From contig JAFTVM010000012.1 of the NCBI GenBank assembly GCA_017465745.1, forward strand, positions 1 through 64,000: 64,000 nt of DNA, in the 5' to 3' direction. The DNA is from Oscillospiraceae bacterium. GTDB taxonomy: Bacteria; Bacillota; Clostridia; Oscillospirales; Oscillospiraceae. The number at the start of each line of letters is the position of its first letter. The stretch's first letter is position 1. A program made the position numbers and the translations under genes. Under the pieces are notes generated by a model that ran no database searches, was not told the origin of the DNA, and worked only from the letters and a program-made list of their open reading frames with translations. Shown in pieces: positions 15,798 through 24,834 of this stretch.

Positions 15798-16859
15798 ATG
15801 AGCATTCTTTTCGCGATTTTACTGTTCAGCGTCCTGATCTTTGTCCATGAGCTGGGCCATTTCATCTGCGCCAAGCTCTCCGGGGTTCAGGTCAATGAGT
15901 TTTCCATGTTCATGGGTCCCGCCATCTGGAAAAAGCAGGTGGGGGAGACCCTGTATGCCATCCGCTGCATCCCCATCGGCGGCTACTGCGCCATGGAGGG
16001 CGAAGACGAGGATACCGATAATCCCCGCTCCTTCCAGAAGGCGGCGTGGTGGAAGCGGCTGATCGTGCTGGTGGCCGGCGCTGCCATGAACTTCATCATG
16101 GGTCTGGTGCTGTTCGCCATCGTCTACGCGCCCGTTCAGCAGATCACCGTGCCCGTCATCGACTTCTTTGAAGAGGGCTGTGTTCTCAACAGAGAGGACG
16201 GCCTGCAGGTGGGCGACCGGTTCCTGGAGGTGGATGGGGAGAAGATCTACCTGTCCTCCAATTTCACCACCATCCTGTCCCTGAACGGGGGAGAGGTCCA
16301 TGACATTCTGGTGGAACGAAACGGCGAAGAAGTTTTCCTGGATGATTTCCATCTGGTGAAGGCGGAATTCCCCGACAGCTACGGCGGCACCAGCCTGCGC
16401 TACGGTTTCAATTTTTCCTACGAGGAACTGGACTTCTTCGGCAAGATCCGTTTTATCTGGGACAACGCCATGGACAATGTGCGCATGGTGCGCCTGAGCC
16501 TGCAGATGCTCTTCACGGGCCGGGCAGGTCTGGCGGATGTGTCCGGTCCTGTGGGCATCGTGCAGATCATGTCCGAAACCGCAGAAGCATCCAAGACGGT
16601 GCTGGATGCAGTCTATAACCTCCTGTATCTGGGCGGTTTCATCGCCATCAATCTGGCGGTGATGAACCTGCTGCCTTTCCCCGCCCTGGACGGCGGCCGG
16701 GTGGTGTGTTTGCTGATCACCACTGCGGTGGAAGCTGTGATCCGCAGGAAGATCAATCCCAAGTATGAGGGATACCTCCATGCCGCAGGTATGATCCTCC
16801 TGCTGGCGCTGATGGCGGTTATTATGTTCAAAGATATTTTTGTCATTTTCAAGGGGTGA
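15798..16859 (+). CDS. rseP: Site-2 intramembrane zinc protease RseP
   Basis: A 353-residue intramembrane metalloprotease. The first membrane helix has the zinc motif FVHELGHF, and the C-terminal one the third ligand in 'NLAVMNLLPFPALDGGRVV'. Between them lies a periplasm-side PDZ domain (about residues 115-200). The family cleaves anti-sigma factors and signal-peptide remnants. It stands in its conserved place between dxr and ispG; GAGGAAATTG precedes ATG. Confidence 0.95.
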   Translation: MSILFAILLFSVLIFVHELGHFICAKLSGVQVNEFSMFMGPAIWKKQVGETLYAIRCIPIGGYCAMEGEDEDTDNPRSFQKAAWWKRLIVLVAGAAMNFIMGLVLFAIVYAPVQQITVPVIDFFEEGCVLNREDGLQVGDRFLEVDGEKIYLSSNFTTILSLNGGEVHDILVERNGEEVFLDDFHLVKAEFPDSYGGTSLRYGFNFSYEELDFFGKIRFIWDNAMDNVRMVRLSLQMLFTGRAGLADVSGPVGIVQIMSETAEASKTVLDAVYNLLYLGGFIAINLAVMNLLPFPALDGGRVVCLLITTAVEAVIRRKINPKYEGYLHAAGMILLLALMAVIMFKDIFVIFKG

Positions 16860-16864
16860 ACCTT

Positions 16865-17902
16865 ATGACCAGACAGATCAATGTTGGCGGTGTGACCATC
16901 GGCGGCGGTGCCCCCGTGGTCATCCAGTCCATGCTCAATACCAAGACCACCGATGTGGAAGCCAGCCTGGCGCAGATCCGCAAGCTCTACGCGGCCGGCT
17001 GTCAGGTGGTGCGCCTGGCGGTGCCCAATATGGAGGGCGCAAGAGGCTTTGCTGAAATCTGCAAGGAAAGTCCGCTGCCTCTGGTGGCTGACATTCATTT
17101 CGACTATAAGCTGGCCATCGCTGCCGCCGAGGGCGGCGCATCCAAGATCCGCATCAACCCCGGCAATATCGGCGGAGAGGATCGGGTGAAGGCCGTTGTC
17201 GATGTCTGTAAGGATCGGGGCATTCCCATCCGCATCGGCGTCAACGGCGGCAGCCTGGATAAGCGGCTGCTGGAAAAGTATGGCCATCCCACGGCTGAGG
17301 CGCTGGTGGAAAGCGCCTTCGAGCACCTGGCCCTGCTGGAGAAATACGGCTTCTATGACACCTGTGTGTCCATGAAGTCCTCCACCGTGCCCACCATGGT
17401 CAAGGCCGCCCGGATGTTCCGGGAGCGCTGCGACTATCCCATCCACATCGGCGTCACCGAGACCGGTCCCGTGAAGATGGGTCTGATGAAGTCCGCCATG
17501 GGCATCGGCGCCCTGCTGCTGGACGGCATCGGCGACACCATCCGTGTCTCCCTGACCGATGATCCCGTGGAAGAGGTCTATGCAGCCAAGGACATCCTGA
17601 AGGCTGCCGGCCTGCGCAAGGAAGGCGTCAACATCATTTCCTGCCCCACCTGCGGCCGGACCCGCATCGACCTCATCGGCCTGGTTAACAAGGTGGACGA
17701 GGCCCTGAAAGGCTGCGAGAAGCCTATCACCGTGGCTGTTATGGGCTGCGTGGTTAACGGCCCCGGCGAAGCCCGGGAAGCCGATATCGGCATCGCCGGC
17801 GGCGACGGCTGGGGCATGATTTTCGAGAAGGGCGAGCAGAAGGAAAAGCTGCCCTACGACGAGCTGCTTCCCGCCCTGCTGAAGCGGATCGAGAATATGT
17901 AA
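16865..17902 (+). CDS. ispG: 4-hydroxy-3-methylbut-2-enyl diphosphate synthase (IspG)
   Basis: A 345-residue [4Fe-4S] enzyme of the MEP pathway, converting MEcPP to HMBPP. It has the TIM-barrel start 'INVGGVTIGGGAPVVIQSMLNTKTTDV', 'PLVADIHFDYKLAI' and the cluster ligands in 'IISCPTCGRTRIDL' and 'MGCVVNGPGEAREADIGIAGG'. I start at ATG 16865, 9 bases after AAGGGG; an in-frame GTG at 16856 overlaps the ribosome-binding site and the rseP stop. It occupies the place where proS stands in Bacillus. Confidence 0.96.
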   Translation: MTRQINVGGVTIGGGAPVVIQSMLNTKTTDVEASLAQIRKLYAAGCQVVRLAVPNMEGARGFAEICKESPLPLVADIHFDYKLAIAAAEGGASKIRINPGNIGGEDRVKAVVDVCKDRGIPIRIGVNGGSLDKRLLEKYGHPTAEALVESAFEHLALLEKYGFYDTCVSMKSSTVPTMVKAARMFRERCDYPIHIGVTETGPVKMGLMKSAMGIGALLLDGIGDTIRVSLTDDPVEEVYAAKDILKAAGLRKEGVNIISCPTCGRTRIDLIGLVNKVDEALKGCEKPITVAVMGCVVNGPGEAREADIGIAGGDGWGMIFEKGEQKEKLPYDELLPALLKRIENM

Positions 17903-17911
17903 TTCCTATTT

Positions 17912-17987
17912 GTAGGGGGCGATGCCCACATCGCCCCCCTTATCTTTAACCTCTCGCATGAGGGTCGATGTGGGCATCGACCCCTAC
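17912..17987. repeat. Palindromic intergenic repeat, GTAGGGG type
   Basis: Ends GTAGGGGGCGATGCCCACATCG (17912 onward) and CGATGTGGGCATCGACCCCTAC (to 17987) are inverted repeats around a 30-base centre. They share the GTAGGGG/CCCCTAC termini with the 2083-2187 element. It fills nearly the whole gap between ispG and polC and ends 13 bases before the polC start. Confidence 0.8.
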
Positions 17988-18000
17988 GACAAAGTGTACT

Positions 18001-21000
18001 ATGTCTGAACAAGTATTTTTCCCCAATATGTTCCCGGACTATGAGCCGCCTGAGGTGCTGCAAGCTGCGCTTTCTCAGGCGGCCATCGTTGCTGCGGACA
18101 TTGACCCCATGACAAGAAGAGTCAGTGTGGCGATCCATTCCGAGACCTACATTCCTGGTCGCCTGCTGGACAGGGCCGGCCAGGAGATCTGTGAAATGTA
18201 CGGCCTGGCGGGGCTTTCCATTATTGCCTCCCATCCGGAGGGTGAACTGCATAAGATGGAGCCGGAAGAACTGCGCGACCTTTTTGTGGCCCAGAATTCC
18301 ATGTTCCGTGCCACCCTGGCCGGCGCGAAATGGGAATGGGATGACGCCAACCTGACTGTGCGTCTCCTGGCCAACGGCAAAAAGGACCTGGAAGAGTGCG
18401 TCCCCAAAGTGCAGACCATTCTGCGGGAGCGCTTCGCCGCCCCAGTGACCATCACCATCGAAGCGGGCAAGACCCTGGATGGGGAGGAATTGTTTAAGGC
18501 CATGGAGTCCATGAAGCTGGAACTGATGAAGGACATGCCCCAGATCGTGGCTGCTGCAGAGAAGAAGGCGGACAAGCCTGCTGCCGCTCCCAGTGACACC
18601 TTCTACGGCAAGCCCATCCGGGGCGAGGTTACCCCCATGAAGGATCTGAATCTGGATATGGGCTTCGTCGTTGTGGAGGGCAGAGTCTTCAACATCGAGC
18701 ACAAGGAGCTGAAGAAGCGCAACGCCTGGGTCATCAGCTTCGATATGACCGACAATACCAACTCTGTCCGCATCAACCGCTTCATGGAAGCCGGGGAGGC
18801 CAAGCCCATCCTGGATAACGTGAAGATGGGAGCGGTGCTGAAGGTCCAGGGCAAGCTGGAGCTGAACCGGTACGACAATGAGATGGTGCTCAAGCCCTTC
18901 TCCATGATGCCCGGCTCCATGCCGAAGCGGAAGGACACCGCTCCCAATGGCAAGCGTGTGGAGCTGCACCTGCACACCACCATGTCCAATATGGACGCCC
19001 TGACGGATACCGCTGCCGCCGTCAAGCAGGCTGCCGCATGGGGCCACCGGGCCATTGCCATCACCGACCACGGCGTGGCCCAGTCCTTCCCGGACGCCAT
19101 GAAGGCTGCCTCTAAGGCAAAGGTGGCGGGCACCGACGAGAATATCAAGATCCTCTACGGCTGCGAGGGTTACTATGTCAACGATGTGGACGACCGCATC
19201 GTGGTCCACGGTGACCGTGACATGACCTTTGACCAGGAATTCGTGGCCTTTGACCTGGAGACCACTGGCCTGTCCTCCCGCACGGACCGGATCATCGAGA
19301 TCGGTGCCGTCATCATGAGGGACGGTCAGGAGATTGACCGCTTCCAGACCTTTGTTGACCCGGAGCGAAAGCTTGAGAAGAAGATCATCGATCTGACGGG
19401 CATCACCGACGATATGCTCGTGGGGGCGCCGAAGATCGAGGAAGTACTGCCTAAATTCCTGGAATTTGTGGGCGACCGGGTGCTGGTTGCCCATAATTCC
19501 GATTTTGACACCGGCTTCATCCGGGCGGAATGCGCCCGCCAGGGACTTACTTACGACAAGACCGCTGCCGATACGCTGATTTTGGCGCAGAACTTGATGC
19601 CTCAGCTGAACAAGTTCAAGCTGAATCTGGTCAGCGACGCCCTGAGCCTGCCGGACTTCAATCACCACCGGGCAGCCGACGACGCCGTTACCTGCGGCCT
19701 AATCATGGCCCGTTTCATGAAGATGCTGGAGGAGCAGCACGACGTTCATTCCCTCCAGGCCGTTAACCCCGCCATGGCGAAGCTTCGGGCCGGCGGCCGC
19801 ATCGGCGACCGGAAGGCACGGCATATCATCCTCTTCGCCAAGAACCAGGTGGGTCTGCGGAATCTCTACCATCTGATCTCCAACGCCAACCTGAAATACT
19901 TCAAGCGTGTTCCCCGTATCCCCAAGTCCGAGCTGCTGGAGCTGCGGGAGGGCCTGATCATCGGCTCCGCCTGCGAAGCGGGCGAATTGTTCCAGGCGAT
20001 CCTGGACCGCAAGAGCGACGACGAGCTGAAGCGGCTGGCTTCCTTCTATGACTTCCTGGAGATCCAGCCCCTGGCCAACAATATGTTCATGCTGGCCAAG
20101 GGAATGGCCAAGGATGTGGAGGAGCTGCGCAATTACAACCGCACCATTGTGCGTCTGGGCGAGGAGCTGGGCAAGCCTGTGGTAGCCACCGGCGACGTCC
20201 ATTTCCTGAATCCCGAGGACGAGATCTTCCGCCACATCCTCCTGGCCACCAAGGGCTTCGATGACTGTGATAAGGAGAATCCCCTCTACTTCCGTACCAC
20301 CGACGATATGCTCAATGAGTTCAGCTATCTGGGCGAGGAGAAGGCTTACGAGGTGGTGGTCACCAATCCCAATATGATCGCCGATATGGTGGAAACGCTG
20401 CGTCCCGTGCCCCACAATCTGTTTGCTCCCAAGATCGAAAACTCCGTGGAGGATCTGAAGAGCCTGGTTTACGGTAAATTTCACCGGCTCTACGGTGATA
20501 ATCCCCCGGAACTGATGGTCAAGCGCGTGGAAACGGAGCTAAACGATATCATCAACTGTCACTACGACGTCATCTACATGTCCGCCCAGAAGCTTGTGCA
20601 GAACTCACTGGAACATGGCTATCTGGTTGGCTCCCGTGGTTCCGTTGGTTCCTCCATCGTGGCCTACATGTCCGGCATTACGGAGGTCAACTCCTTCCCG
20701 CCCCATTACCGCTGCCCGAATCCCGAATGCAAGCACACCATCCTGGATGTGCCCAAGGAATTCAACTGCGGCGCAGACCTGCCGGATGCGGTGTGTCCCA
20801 AGTGCGGCGCGAATATGGAAAAGGACGGCTTCAATATCCCCTTCGAAACCTTTCTGGGCTTCGGCGGCGACAAGGTGCCGGATATCGACCTGAACTTCTC
20901 CGGCGAATACCAGGCCAAAGCCCACGCCTACTGTATTGAAATGTTCGGAAAATCCCACGTTTTCCGGGCAGGAACCGTGGGCACCGTGGCAGAAAAGACC

Positions 21001-22305
21001 GCCTTCGGCTATGTCAAGAAATACCTGTCGGAACGTGGCAGGACCGCATCCAAGGCCGAGGAAGCCCGGCTTGCCTCCGGCTGTGTCGGCGTCCGCCGCA
21101 CCACCGGCCAGCACCCCGGCGGTCTGGTGGTTATCCCCCAGGAGAACGAGATCTGGGATTTCTGCCCCGTGCAGCATCCCGCCGACGATCCCCACTCCGA
21201 CCAGATCACCACCCATTTTGAATACCACTCCATGGAGGAGAATCTGCTGAAGCTGGATATGCTGGGTCACGATGACCCCACCATGATCCGCATGATGGAG
21301 GATATGACGGGCATCAATGCCCAGACCATTCCTCTGGACGACAAGGACACCATGTCCATCTTCACTTCCTCCAAGGTGCTGGGGTATGAGAATGACAAAA
21401 TTCTCGGTCCCACCGGCGCTGTGGCGGTGCCGGAGTTCAATACCCGCTTTACGCGTGGCGTTCTGCTGGATACCATGCCGACAAAGTTTGACTTCCTGGT
21501 CAGAATCTCCGGCTACACCCACGGCACAGACGTCTGGCTGGGCAATGCAAGAGATCTCATTACCTCCAAGACCGCCACCGTGGACGGCACCATCGGCTGC
21601 CGTGACGATATTATGATCTATCTGATCTCCTGCGGCATGCCGGAAAAGCGGTCCTTCAAGATCATGGAGTCCGTCCGTAAGGGCAGGGGACTGCCCGACG
21701 GCGCGGAGGAGGAAATGATCGCCGCCGGTGTGCCGGACTGGTACATCGGCTCCTGCAAGAAGATCAAGTACCTCTTCCCCAAGGCCCACGCCGTGGCATA
21801 CGTCATGATGGCCTTCCGCATCGCCTGGTTCAAGGTGCACCATCCCCTGGCGTTCTACGCGGCATACTTCTACCGCCGCAGCCAGAAGGGCGGCTTCGAC
21901 GTGGCCCTGATGACCGGTGGTTTGGAATCCGTCAAGGCCAACATCAAGGCCATTGATGATAACCCCGACGCCACCGACAAGGACGAGGATCTGCTGATCA
22001 CCCTGGAGGTAGCCTACGAGTTCTACATCCGGGGGCTGGATTTTCTGCCCATCGACATCTACGAAAGCCACGCCACCAAATTCCTCATCAAGGACGGCAA
22101 GCTGCTGCCTCCCTTCGTTGCCATCTCCGGCCTGGGCGAAAACGCCGCCTGGGACCTGATGCGGGGCAGGGAGGGGAAGCGCTTTATCTCCATCGAGGAA
22201 GTAGCTGCCGCCTGTCCCAAGGTGTCCAAGACCCATATCCAGATGCTCAAGGACGCCGGCGCCTTCGGCGACCTGCCGGATACCAGCCAGGTCAGTTTCT
22301 TCTGA
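18001..22305 (+). CDS. polC: DNA polymerase III alpha subunit, PolC type
   Basis: A 1434-residue replicative polymerase of low-GC Gram-positives. Order: N-terminal NI/NII region (1-200), an OB-fold domain (about 200-310), a PHP domain starting 'RVELHLHTTMSNMDALTD' (about 320), the embedded DEDDh proofreading exonuclease ('FVAFDLETTGLSSRTDRIIEIG', about 413-580, later HHRAADDA), a zinc-binding finger with CPNPEC...CPKC (about 905-935), and the palm with PDIDLNFSGEY (about 960). ATG at 18001 gives the expected N-terminus, but no good Shine-Dalgarno precedes it because a palindromic repeat abuts. Expression may rely on read-through from the cluster. Confidence 0.97.
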   Translation: MSEQVFFPNMFPDYEPPEVLQAALSQAAIVAADIDPMTRRVSVAIHSETYIPGRLLDRAGQEICEMYGLAGLSIIASHPEGELHKMEPEELRDLFVAQNSMFRATLAGAKWEWDDANLTVRLLANGKKDLEECVPKVQTILRERFAAPVTITIEAGKTLDGEELFKAMESMKLELMKDMPQIVAAAEKKADKPAAAPSDTFYGKPIRGEVTPMKDLNLDMGFVVVEGRVFNIEHKELKKRNAWVISFDMTDNTNSVRINRFMEAGEAKPILDNVKMGAVLKVQGKLELNRYDNEMVLKPFSMMPGSMPKRKDTAPNGKRVELHLHTTMSNMDALTDTAAAVKQAAAWGHRAIAITDHGVAQSFPDAMKAASKAKVAGTDENIKILYGCEGYYVNDVDDRIVVHGDRDMTFDQEFVAFDLETTGLSSRTDRIIEIGAVIMRDGQEIDRFQTFVDPERKLEKKIIDLTGITDDMLVGAPKIEEVLPKFLEFVGDRVLVAHNSDFDTGFIRAECARQGLTYDKTAADTLILAQNLMPQLNKFKLNLVSDALSLPDFNHHRAADDAVTCGLIMARFMKMLEEQHDVHSLQAVNPAMAKLRAGGRIGDRKARHIILFAKNQVGLRNLYHLISNANLKYFKRVPRIPKSELLELREGLIIGSACEAGELFQAILDRKSDDELKRLASFYDFLEIQPLANNMFMLAKGMAKDVEELRNYNRTIVRLGEELGKPVVATGDVHFLNPEDEIFRHILLATKGFDDCDKENPLYFRTTDDMLNEFSYLGEEKAYEVVVTNPNMIADMVETLRPVPHNLFAPKIENSVEDLKSLVYGKFHRLYGDNPPELMVKRVETELNDIINCHYDVIYMSAQKLVQNSLEHGYLVGSRGSVGSSIVAYMSGITEVNSFPPHYRCPNPECKHTILDVPKEFNCGADLPDAVCPKCGANMEKDGFNIPFETFLGFGGDKVPDIDLNFSGEYQAKAHAYCIEMFGKSHVFRAGTVGTVAEKTAFGYVKKYLSERGRTASKAEEARLASGCVGVRRTTGQHPGGLVVIPQENEIWDFCPVQHPADDPHSDQITTHFEYHSMEENLLKLDMLGHDDPTMIRMMEDMTGINAQTIPLDDKDTMSIFTSSKVLGYENDKILGPTGAVAVPEFNTRFTRGVLLDTMPTKFDFLVRISGYTHGTDVWLGNARDLITSKTATVDGTIGCRDDIMIYLISCGMPEKRSFKIMESVRKGRGLPDGAEEEMIAAGVPDWYIGSCKKIKYLFPKAHAVAYVMMAFRIAWFKVHHPLAFYAAYFYRRSQKGGFDVALMTGGLESVKANIKAIDDNPDATDKDEDLLITLEVAYEFYIRGLDFLPIDIYESHATKFLIKDGKLLPPFVAISGLGENAAWDLMRGREGKRFISIEEVAAACPKVSKTHIQMLKDAGAFGDLPDTSQVSFF

Positions 22306-22320
22306 CCGTCAAATCATCCA

Positions 22321-22356
22321 ACAAGGGGACGCGTTTTGCGTCCCCTTGTGTTATTG
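22321..22356 (+). terminator. Terminator of polC and the upstream cluster
   Basis: A perfect 12-bp stem (22321-22332 with 22338-22349, loop GTTTT) is followed by GTTATT. It lies 16 bases after the polC stop. Confidence 0.8.
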
Positions 22357-22409
22357 TATACAAAAGTGTCCGCGGCATACTTGCATTTGTGTATACACTG
22401 TGGTATGAT
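22354..22409 (+). promoter_or_regulatory. Symporter promoter with two GTATAC palindromes
   Basis: TTGCAT (22381-22386) and TATGAT (22404-22409) have a 17-bp spacer. A 10-bp palindrome GTGTATACAC (22390-22399) fills the spacer and a second, TTGTATACAA (22354-22363), lies 36 bases upstream centre to centre. The arrangement suggests cooperative binding of a dimeric repressor such as a GntR-type protein. Confidence 0.65.
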
Positions 22410-22483
22410 GTCAGCGTTATTCAGGCAGATGCCAGCGGACCGCCGTTTCTGCGGTGTACTGCCAAAAGGGAGGAAGAAGAAAC

Positions 22484-23908
22484 ATGACATTTTCCGATTT
22501 TGTGGGCAAACTGAACAATTTTGCGTGGGGTCCCTGGATGCTGCTGTTGCTGGTGGGTACCGGCGTCTATCTCAGCGCCCGGGTTGGTTTCATTCAGTTC
22601 CGGAAGTTCGGCTACGCCATGAAAAATACCCTGGGAAAGCTGTTCCAGAAGCAGACCGCAGGCGAGGGAGAAATGACCCCCTTCCAGGCTGTGTCCACTG
22701 CGCTGGCAGCCACCGTCGGTACCGGTAATATCGCCGGCGTCACCGGTGCCATTGCTGTGGGCGGCCCCGGTGCCGTGTTCTGGATGTGGCTGTCCGCCCT
22801 GTTCGGCATGGTTACCAAGTACGCCGAGGTCGTTCTGGCCGTCAAGTACCGGGAGCGCAATGCCAACGGTGAGTGGGCAGGCGGCCCCATGTACTACATC
22901 CGCAATGGCCTGGGCAAGGGCTGGAACTGGCTGGCTTCCATATTCTGTGTGCTGGCAGTCCTGGCATCCTTCGGCATCGGTAATATGACCCAGGTCAATT
23001 CCATCGCTGCCGCCATCAACAACGCGCTGGATGCCTTCACTGGCAGTGCCGCAGCATCCTTTACCTTCCTCGGTCAGGATGTCCGCATCAGTTCCATCGT
23101 CATTGGTGCATTGGTGGCTGTGGTGGTGGGTCTGGTGCTCTTCGGCGGTCTGAAGCGCCTGGGCGCCGTTACCGAGAAGATGGTTCCCTTCATGGCAGCG
23201 GTCTATATCATCGGTGCGGTCATCGTGGTCATCACCCATGCCGAGTACCTGGGTCAGGCATTCGCCCTGATCTTCACCAGTGCCTTCACCCCTGACGCTG
23301 CCCTGGGCGGCGCCACCGGCATTGTCATCATGACCACCATCCAGAAGGGCGTCGGCCGCGGCGTCTTCTCCAATGAGGCCGGTCTTGGCTCCGCACCCAT
23401 TGCCCACGCCTCCACCTCCGAGACTGACCCCGTCAAGCAGGGTATGTACGGCATCTTCGAGGTGTTCATGGATACCATCGTCATCTGCACGCTGACCTCC
23501 ATGGTGGTGCTGCTGGGTATCCTCAGCGGCGGCGCACAGGTGACCTGGGGCGCGGATGCCGGTGTGGATCTGATCACTGCCTGTTTCTCCACGGTATTCG
23601 GCGGCACGTTCAGTTCCGTCATCATGGCCGTGGGCCTTGGCCTGTTCGCGCTGTCCACCATCCTCAGCTGGTCTTTCTACGGTACCCGCTGCTGCGAGTA
23701 TCTGCTGGGCCAGAAGGTGACCCGGATCTATCAGTGCCTGTTCGTGGTGGTGCTGTTGATCGGTTCCTCTCTGGAGCTGGAGCTGGTATGGAACATCGCT
23801 GATACCCTCAACGGTTTCATGGCGATCCCCAACCTCATCGCCCTGCTGGGCCTGAGCGGTGTGGTCATCAAGCTGACAAAGGAGCACTTCTCTGCACTGA
23901 AGAAGTGA
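22484..23908 (+). CDS. Sodium:alanine/glycine symporter (AGCS family)
   Basis: A 474-residue membrane carrier with about eleven hydrophobic helices, importing alanine or glycine with Na+. Family hallmarks: 'GPWMLLLLVGTGVYLSARVGFIQFR', 'STALAATVGTGNIAGVTGAIAVGGPGAVFWMW' and 'GVGRGVFSNEAGLGSAPIAHA'. GGAGGAAGAAGAAAC precedes ATG 22484; an earlier in-frame start (22454) lies before the ribosome-binding site. It is monocistronic, with its own promoter and terminator. Confidence 0.94.
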   Translation: MTFSDFVGKLNNFAWGPWMLLLLVGTGVYLSARVGFIQFRKFGYAMKNTLGKLFQKQTAGEGEMTPFQAVSTALAATVGTGNIAGVTGAIAVGGPGAVFWMWLSALFGMVTKYAEVVLAVKYRERNANGEWAGGPMYYIRNGLGKGWNWLASIFCVLAVLASFGIGNMTQVNSIAAAINNALDAFTGSAAASFTFLGQDVRISSIVIGALVAVVVGLVLFGGLKRLGAVTEKMVPFMAAVYIIGAVIVVITHAEYLGQAFALIFTSAFTPDAALGGATGIVIMTTIQKGVGRGVFSNEAGLGSAPIAHASTSETDPVKQGMYGIFEVFMDTIVICTLTSMVVLLGILSGGAQVTWGADAGVDLITACFSTVFGGTFSSVIMAVGLGLFALSTILSWSFYGTRCCEYLLGQKVTRIYQCLFVVVLLIGSSLELELVWNIADTLNGFMAIPNLIALLGLSGVVIKLTKEHFSALKK

Positions 23909-23921
23909 GTTCACCCGATAT

Positions 23922-23955
23922 AAAAATCCGGCTGCGTGGTGCGGCCGGATTTTTT
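23922..23955 (+). terminator. Terminator of the symporter gene
   Basis: An 11-bp stem (AAAAATCCGGC with GCCGGATTTTT, 23922-23932 and 23944-23954) ending in a T6 run. Confidence 0.88.
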
Positions 23956-23960
23956 GCATC

Positions 23961-23989
23961 TTGCAATAGGAAATTCCATATGCTATACT
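23961..23989 (+). promoter_or_regulatory. udp promoter
   Basis: TTGCAA (23961-23966) and TATACT (23984-23989) with a 17-base spacer, about 35 bases before the udp start. Confidence 0.8.
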
Positions 23990-24023
23990 GTTTTTATCTA
24001 TTTTATACAAAGGGGTGCGTATT

Positions 24024-24794
24024 ATGCAGGAAACTGAGAAGCTGTACCATCTGCACTGCAAAGCCGGTGACGTTGGCCGCTATGTGATGCTGCCCGGTGA
24101 TCCCGGCCGTTGCGAGGCCATCGCCGCGCATTTCGATAACCCCGTCCATATCGGTATGAACCGGGAGTTCAACATCTGGACCGGCGAACTGCTGGGGGAA
24201 AAGGTTTCCGTCTGCTCCACCGGCATCGGCGGTCCCTCTGCGGCCATCGCCATGGAGGAACTGGTGAAGATCGGTGCGGATACCTTCATCCGGGTGGGTA
24301 CCTGTGGCGGCATCCGCATGGATGTGGTGCCCGGCGACGTGATTGTTGCCACCGGGGCAGTGCGCTATGAGCATACATCCTGGGAATATGCTCCCATCGA
24401 GTATCCGGCGGTTCCGGATTTTGACATCACCGCTGCCCTGAAAGCAGCCGGGGAGGAATTGGGCTATCCTGTCAAGACCGGTGTGGTCCAGTGCAAGGAT
24501 TCATTCTATGGCCAGCATTCGCCCCAGCTGAGTCCGGTCCACTATGAGCTGGAACACCGTTGGGAGGCTTATAAGCGGCTGGGTGTTCTGGCCAGCGAGA
24601 TGGAGTCTGCAGCCCTGTTTGTGGTAGCCGCTGCTCTGGGCGTCCGCTGCGGCAGCTGCTTCCATGTTGTGTGGAACCAGGAAAGGGAAAAGGCAGGCCT
24701 GTTCATCCCCATGAGCGAAGATACCTCCGCTGCCATCACGGTAGGCATCGGGGCCATGAAGAAGATCATCGCTGCCGACCGGGCAGGGAAGTGA
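24024..24794 (+). CDS. udp: Uridine phosphorylase-like nucleoside phosphorylase
   Basis: A 256-residue trimer/hexamer-type nucleoside phosphorylase (PNP/UDP superfamily 1) that splits uridine with phosphate. Motifs: [18 protein letters not shown] (phosphate-binding), '[18 protein letters not shown]', '[10 protein letters not shown]' and '[21 protein letters not shown]'. ATG at 24024 is used; an in-frame GTG at 24015 overlaps the AGGGGTG ribosome-binding site. Substrate choice between uridine and other nucleosides cannot be settled from sequence by eye. Confidence 0.92.
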   Translation: MQETEKLYHLHCKAGDVGRYVMLPGDPGRCEAIAAHFDNPVHIGMNREFNIWTGELLGEKVSVCSTGIGGPSAAIAMEELVKIGADTFIRVGTCGGIRMDVVPGDVIVATGAVRYEHTSWEYAPIEYPAVPDFDITAALKAAGEELGYPVKTGVVQCKDSFYGQHSPQLSPVHYELEHRWEAYKRLGVLASEMESAALFVVAAALGVRCGSCFHVVWNQEREKAGLFIPMSEDTSAAITVGIGAMKKIIAADRAGK

Positions 24795-24800
24795 AAAGAA

Positions 24801-24833
24801 GCCGCCGTTCTGATGTGAACGGCGGCGATTTTT
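24801..24833. terminator. Bidirectional terminator between convergent genes
   Basis: A 10-bp stem (GCCGCCGTTC with GAACGGCGGC, 24801-24810 and 24817-24826), followed on the plus strand by GATTTTTAT. It separates udp from the minus-strand 108-residue gene. Confidence 0.82.
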
Positions 24834-24834
24834 A

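Noticed and set aside
22336..22728. A 130-codon plus-strand frame before and into the symporter gene
   Set aside because: It crosses the symporter promoter and overlaps the start of a well-supported gene in another frame.
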